The notes beneath the pieces were generated by a model. It saw only the letters and a list, made by a program, of their open reading frames with translations. It ran no database searches and was not told the origin of the DNA. Source: Confluentibacter citreus (GTDB taxonomy: Bacteria > Bacteroidota > Bacteroidia > Flavobacteriales > Flavobacteriaceae). Taken from it: a DNA stretch of 64,000 bases. A program made the translations under genes and the position numbers. The DNA is taken from contig NZ_NIXN01000002.1 of assembly GCF_002807055.1 (NCBI RefSeq), forward strand, positions 1-64,000. The letters are read 5' to 3'. Numbering within the stretch: position 1 is the first letter of the stretch; each line of letters starts with the position of its first letter. Below, one piece after another: positions 63,095-64,000 of this stretch.

Positions 63095-64000
63095 TTGCAT
63101 ACAAACAACTTTAAAATACTTTTTGCATTAAGTTTTACAGTGTTTATCAACATGTATAGCTTCGCCCAAGACTTCCCAAAAAAGCAAAATCCTATTGAGC
63201 CAAGTACCCAAGATAGTGTGGTGGTAAGTGTAGATAGTTTGTTGATTCCAGAAATTTCAGAAAAGGCTCAAGATACCATTGTAAAGGATTCCATAAAACC
63301 AAAAAAAGAAACTTTAACGGATATTGTTACGTATAAGGCAACTGATTACACATCGTTCAACCAAAAAAAGAAACAACTTTATTTATACAACGAAGCCGAA
63401 ATAACGTATGGCGATATCAATATAAGAGCAGGGAGCATTACAGTAGATTATAGCAAAAACACCGTTTACGCCAAAGGTATTATAGACTCAACTAATACAT
63501 ATATACAAGCACCTGTTTTTACCCAAGGCCAGAATGTGGTTGAACCAGATTCCATAATTTATAATACCAAAACAGAAAAAGCACTCATCTATAATAGTGT
63601 AACCGAACAATCTGGAGGCACCGTCATTGCCTCTATGACAAAAAAAGAAAACGATTCGGTTTACTTTATAAACAGAGGAAAGTATACCACAGCCGAAAAC
63701 CTTGACGACCCAGAATATTATATTTTATTAAGAAAAGCCAAGGTAGTGCCCGGAAAAAAAATAGTAACCGGGTTGGCCAACTTATTCATTTATGATGTAC
63801 CAACACCTATAGGTTTACCGTTCGGTTTTTTTCCGCAGACTGAGACACAAACATCAGGTATTATTATCCCTACATTTGGTGAACAGAACGAAAGAGGTTA
63901 CTTTTTACAAAATGGCGGGTATTATTTTGCCATAAGTGATTATGTGGATTTAGCTGTTTTAGGAGATTATTATACCAACGGAAGTTATGGATTGCGTTTG
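63095..64000 (+). CDS. lptD: LPS-assembly outer-membrane protein LptD, N-terminal part
   Basis: At least 302 residues, open to the right edge. TTG at 63095 gives a proper signal peptide (helix ILFALSFTVFI, ending SFAQ); the first ATG (63152) would cut into it. The mature N-terminus has an acidic linker, then an OstA/LptA-like beta-jellyroll (KQLYLYNEAEITYGDINIRA, ITVDYSKNTVYAKG), and then the start of the barrel (PTPIGLPFGFFPQTETQTSG, GYFLQNGGYYFAI). LptD inserts lipopolysaccharide into the outer leaflet. The remaining barrel lies beyond the window. Divergent from the amidase gene. Confidence 0.88.
   Translation, partial: MHTNNFKILFALSFTVFINMYSFAQDFPKKQNPIEPSTQDSVVVSVDSLLIPEISEKAQDTIVKDSIKPKKETLTDIVTYKATDYTSFNQKKKQLYLYNEAEITYGDINIRAGSITVDYSKNTVYAKGIIDSTNTYIQAPVFTQGQNVVEPDSIIYNTKTEKALIYNSVTEQSGGTVIASMTKKENDSVYFINRGKYTTAENLDDPEYYILLRKAKVVPGKKIVTGLANLFIYDVPTPIGLPFGFFPQTETQTSGIIIPTFGEQNERGYFLQNGGYYFAISDYVDLAVLGDYYTNGSYGLRL

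Overview
The window looks like chromosomal DNA of a marine-type Flavobacteriaceae bacterium (phylum Bacteroidota). This rests on AT-rich DNA, promoters of the Bacteroidota form TTTG-N19-21-TAnnTTTG, type IX secretion/gliding genes (SprB-like, SprF-like, type B sorting domain), menaquinone synthesis genes, bacillithiol synthesis (BshA), and the LptD/amidase/MCE/Fe-S gene order seen in many flavobacteria. No rRNA, tRNA, prophage, insertion sequence or CRISPR array was found.

Layout. (1) 1-11036, minus strand: a surface-adhesin locus with a type B sorted secreted protein, an SprF-like outer-membrane protein with a 17-residue repeat and SPOR-like tail, and a giant SprB-repeat adhesin that runs off the left edge (at least 2,364 codons). 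(2) 11217-15356: a secreted beta-helix protein, a small secreted protein and a SulP anion transporter whose leader holds a possible 18-residue upstream peptide. (3) 15471-34639: a histidine kinase and an NtrC-type response regulator, divergent from an export operon of TolC, a periplasmic adaptor, three FtsX/MacB-like permeases, one LolD-like ATPase and two more permeases. The divergent region holds a perfect 23-bp-arm palindrome and a GG-N10-GC sigma-54 type promoter, so the regulator probably drives this operon. (4) 34732-37028: a GMC oxidoreductase with its Tat-exported small subunit. (5) 37147-53676: mostly housekeeping genes: MnmE, a CvfB-like S1 protein, MenD, MenF, a hotdog thioesterase, GNAT, SMR exporter, aldo/keto reductase, a DCC protein, sulfurtransferase, dicarboxylate symporter, AroC, an LpxH-like phosphoesterase, an outer-membrane barrel and BshA. 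(6) 53775-64000: an envelope block with a GH3/beta-lactamase fusion, SerB, a conserved unknown protein, two Fe-S redox proteins, an MCE protein, an N-acetylmuramoyl-L-alanine amidase and the start of LptD on the opposite strand.

The best candidate for something little described is region 3. Five permease paralogs share almost the same C-terminal ~110 residues but have divergent periplasmic parts, only one ATPase is present, and the kinase has almost no extracytoplasmic sensor. This resembles Bce-type peptide sensing/detoxification modules in logic, but rewired to sigma-54 control. That functional reading is inference. All calls come from reading the sequence; no database search was run.
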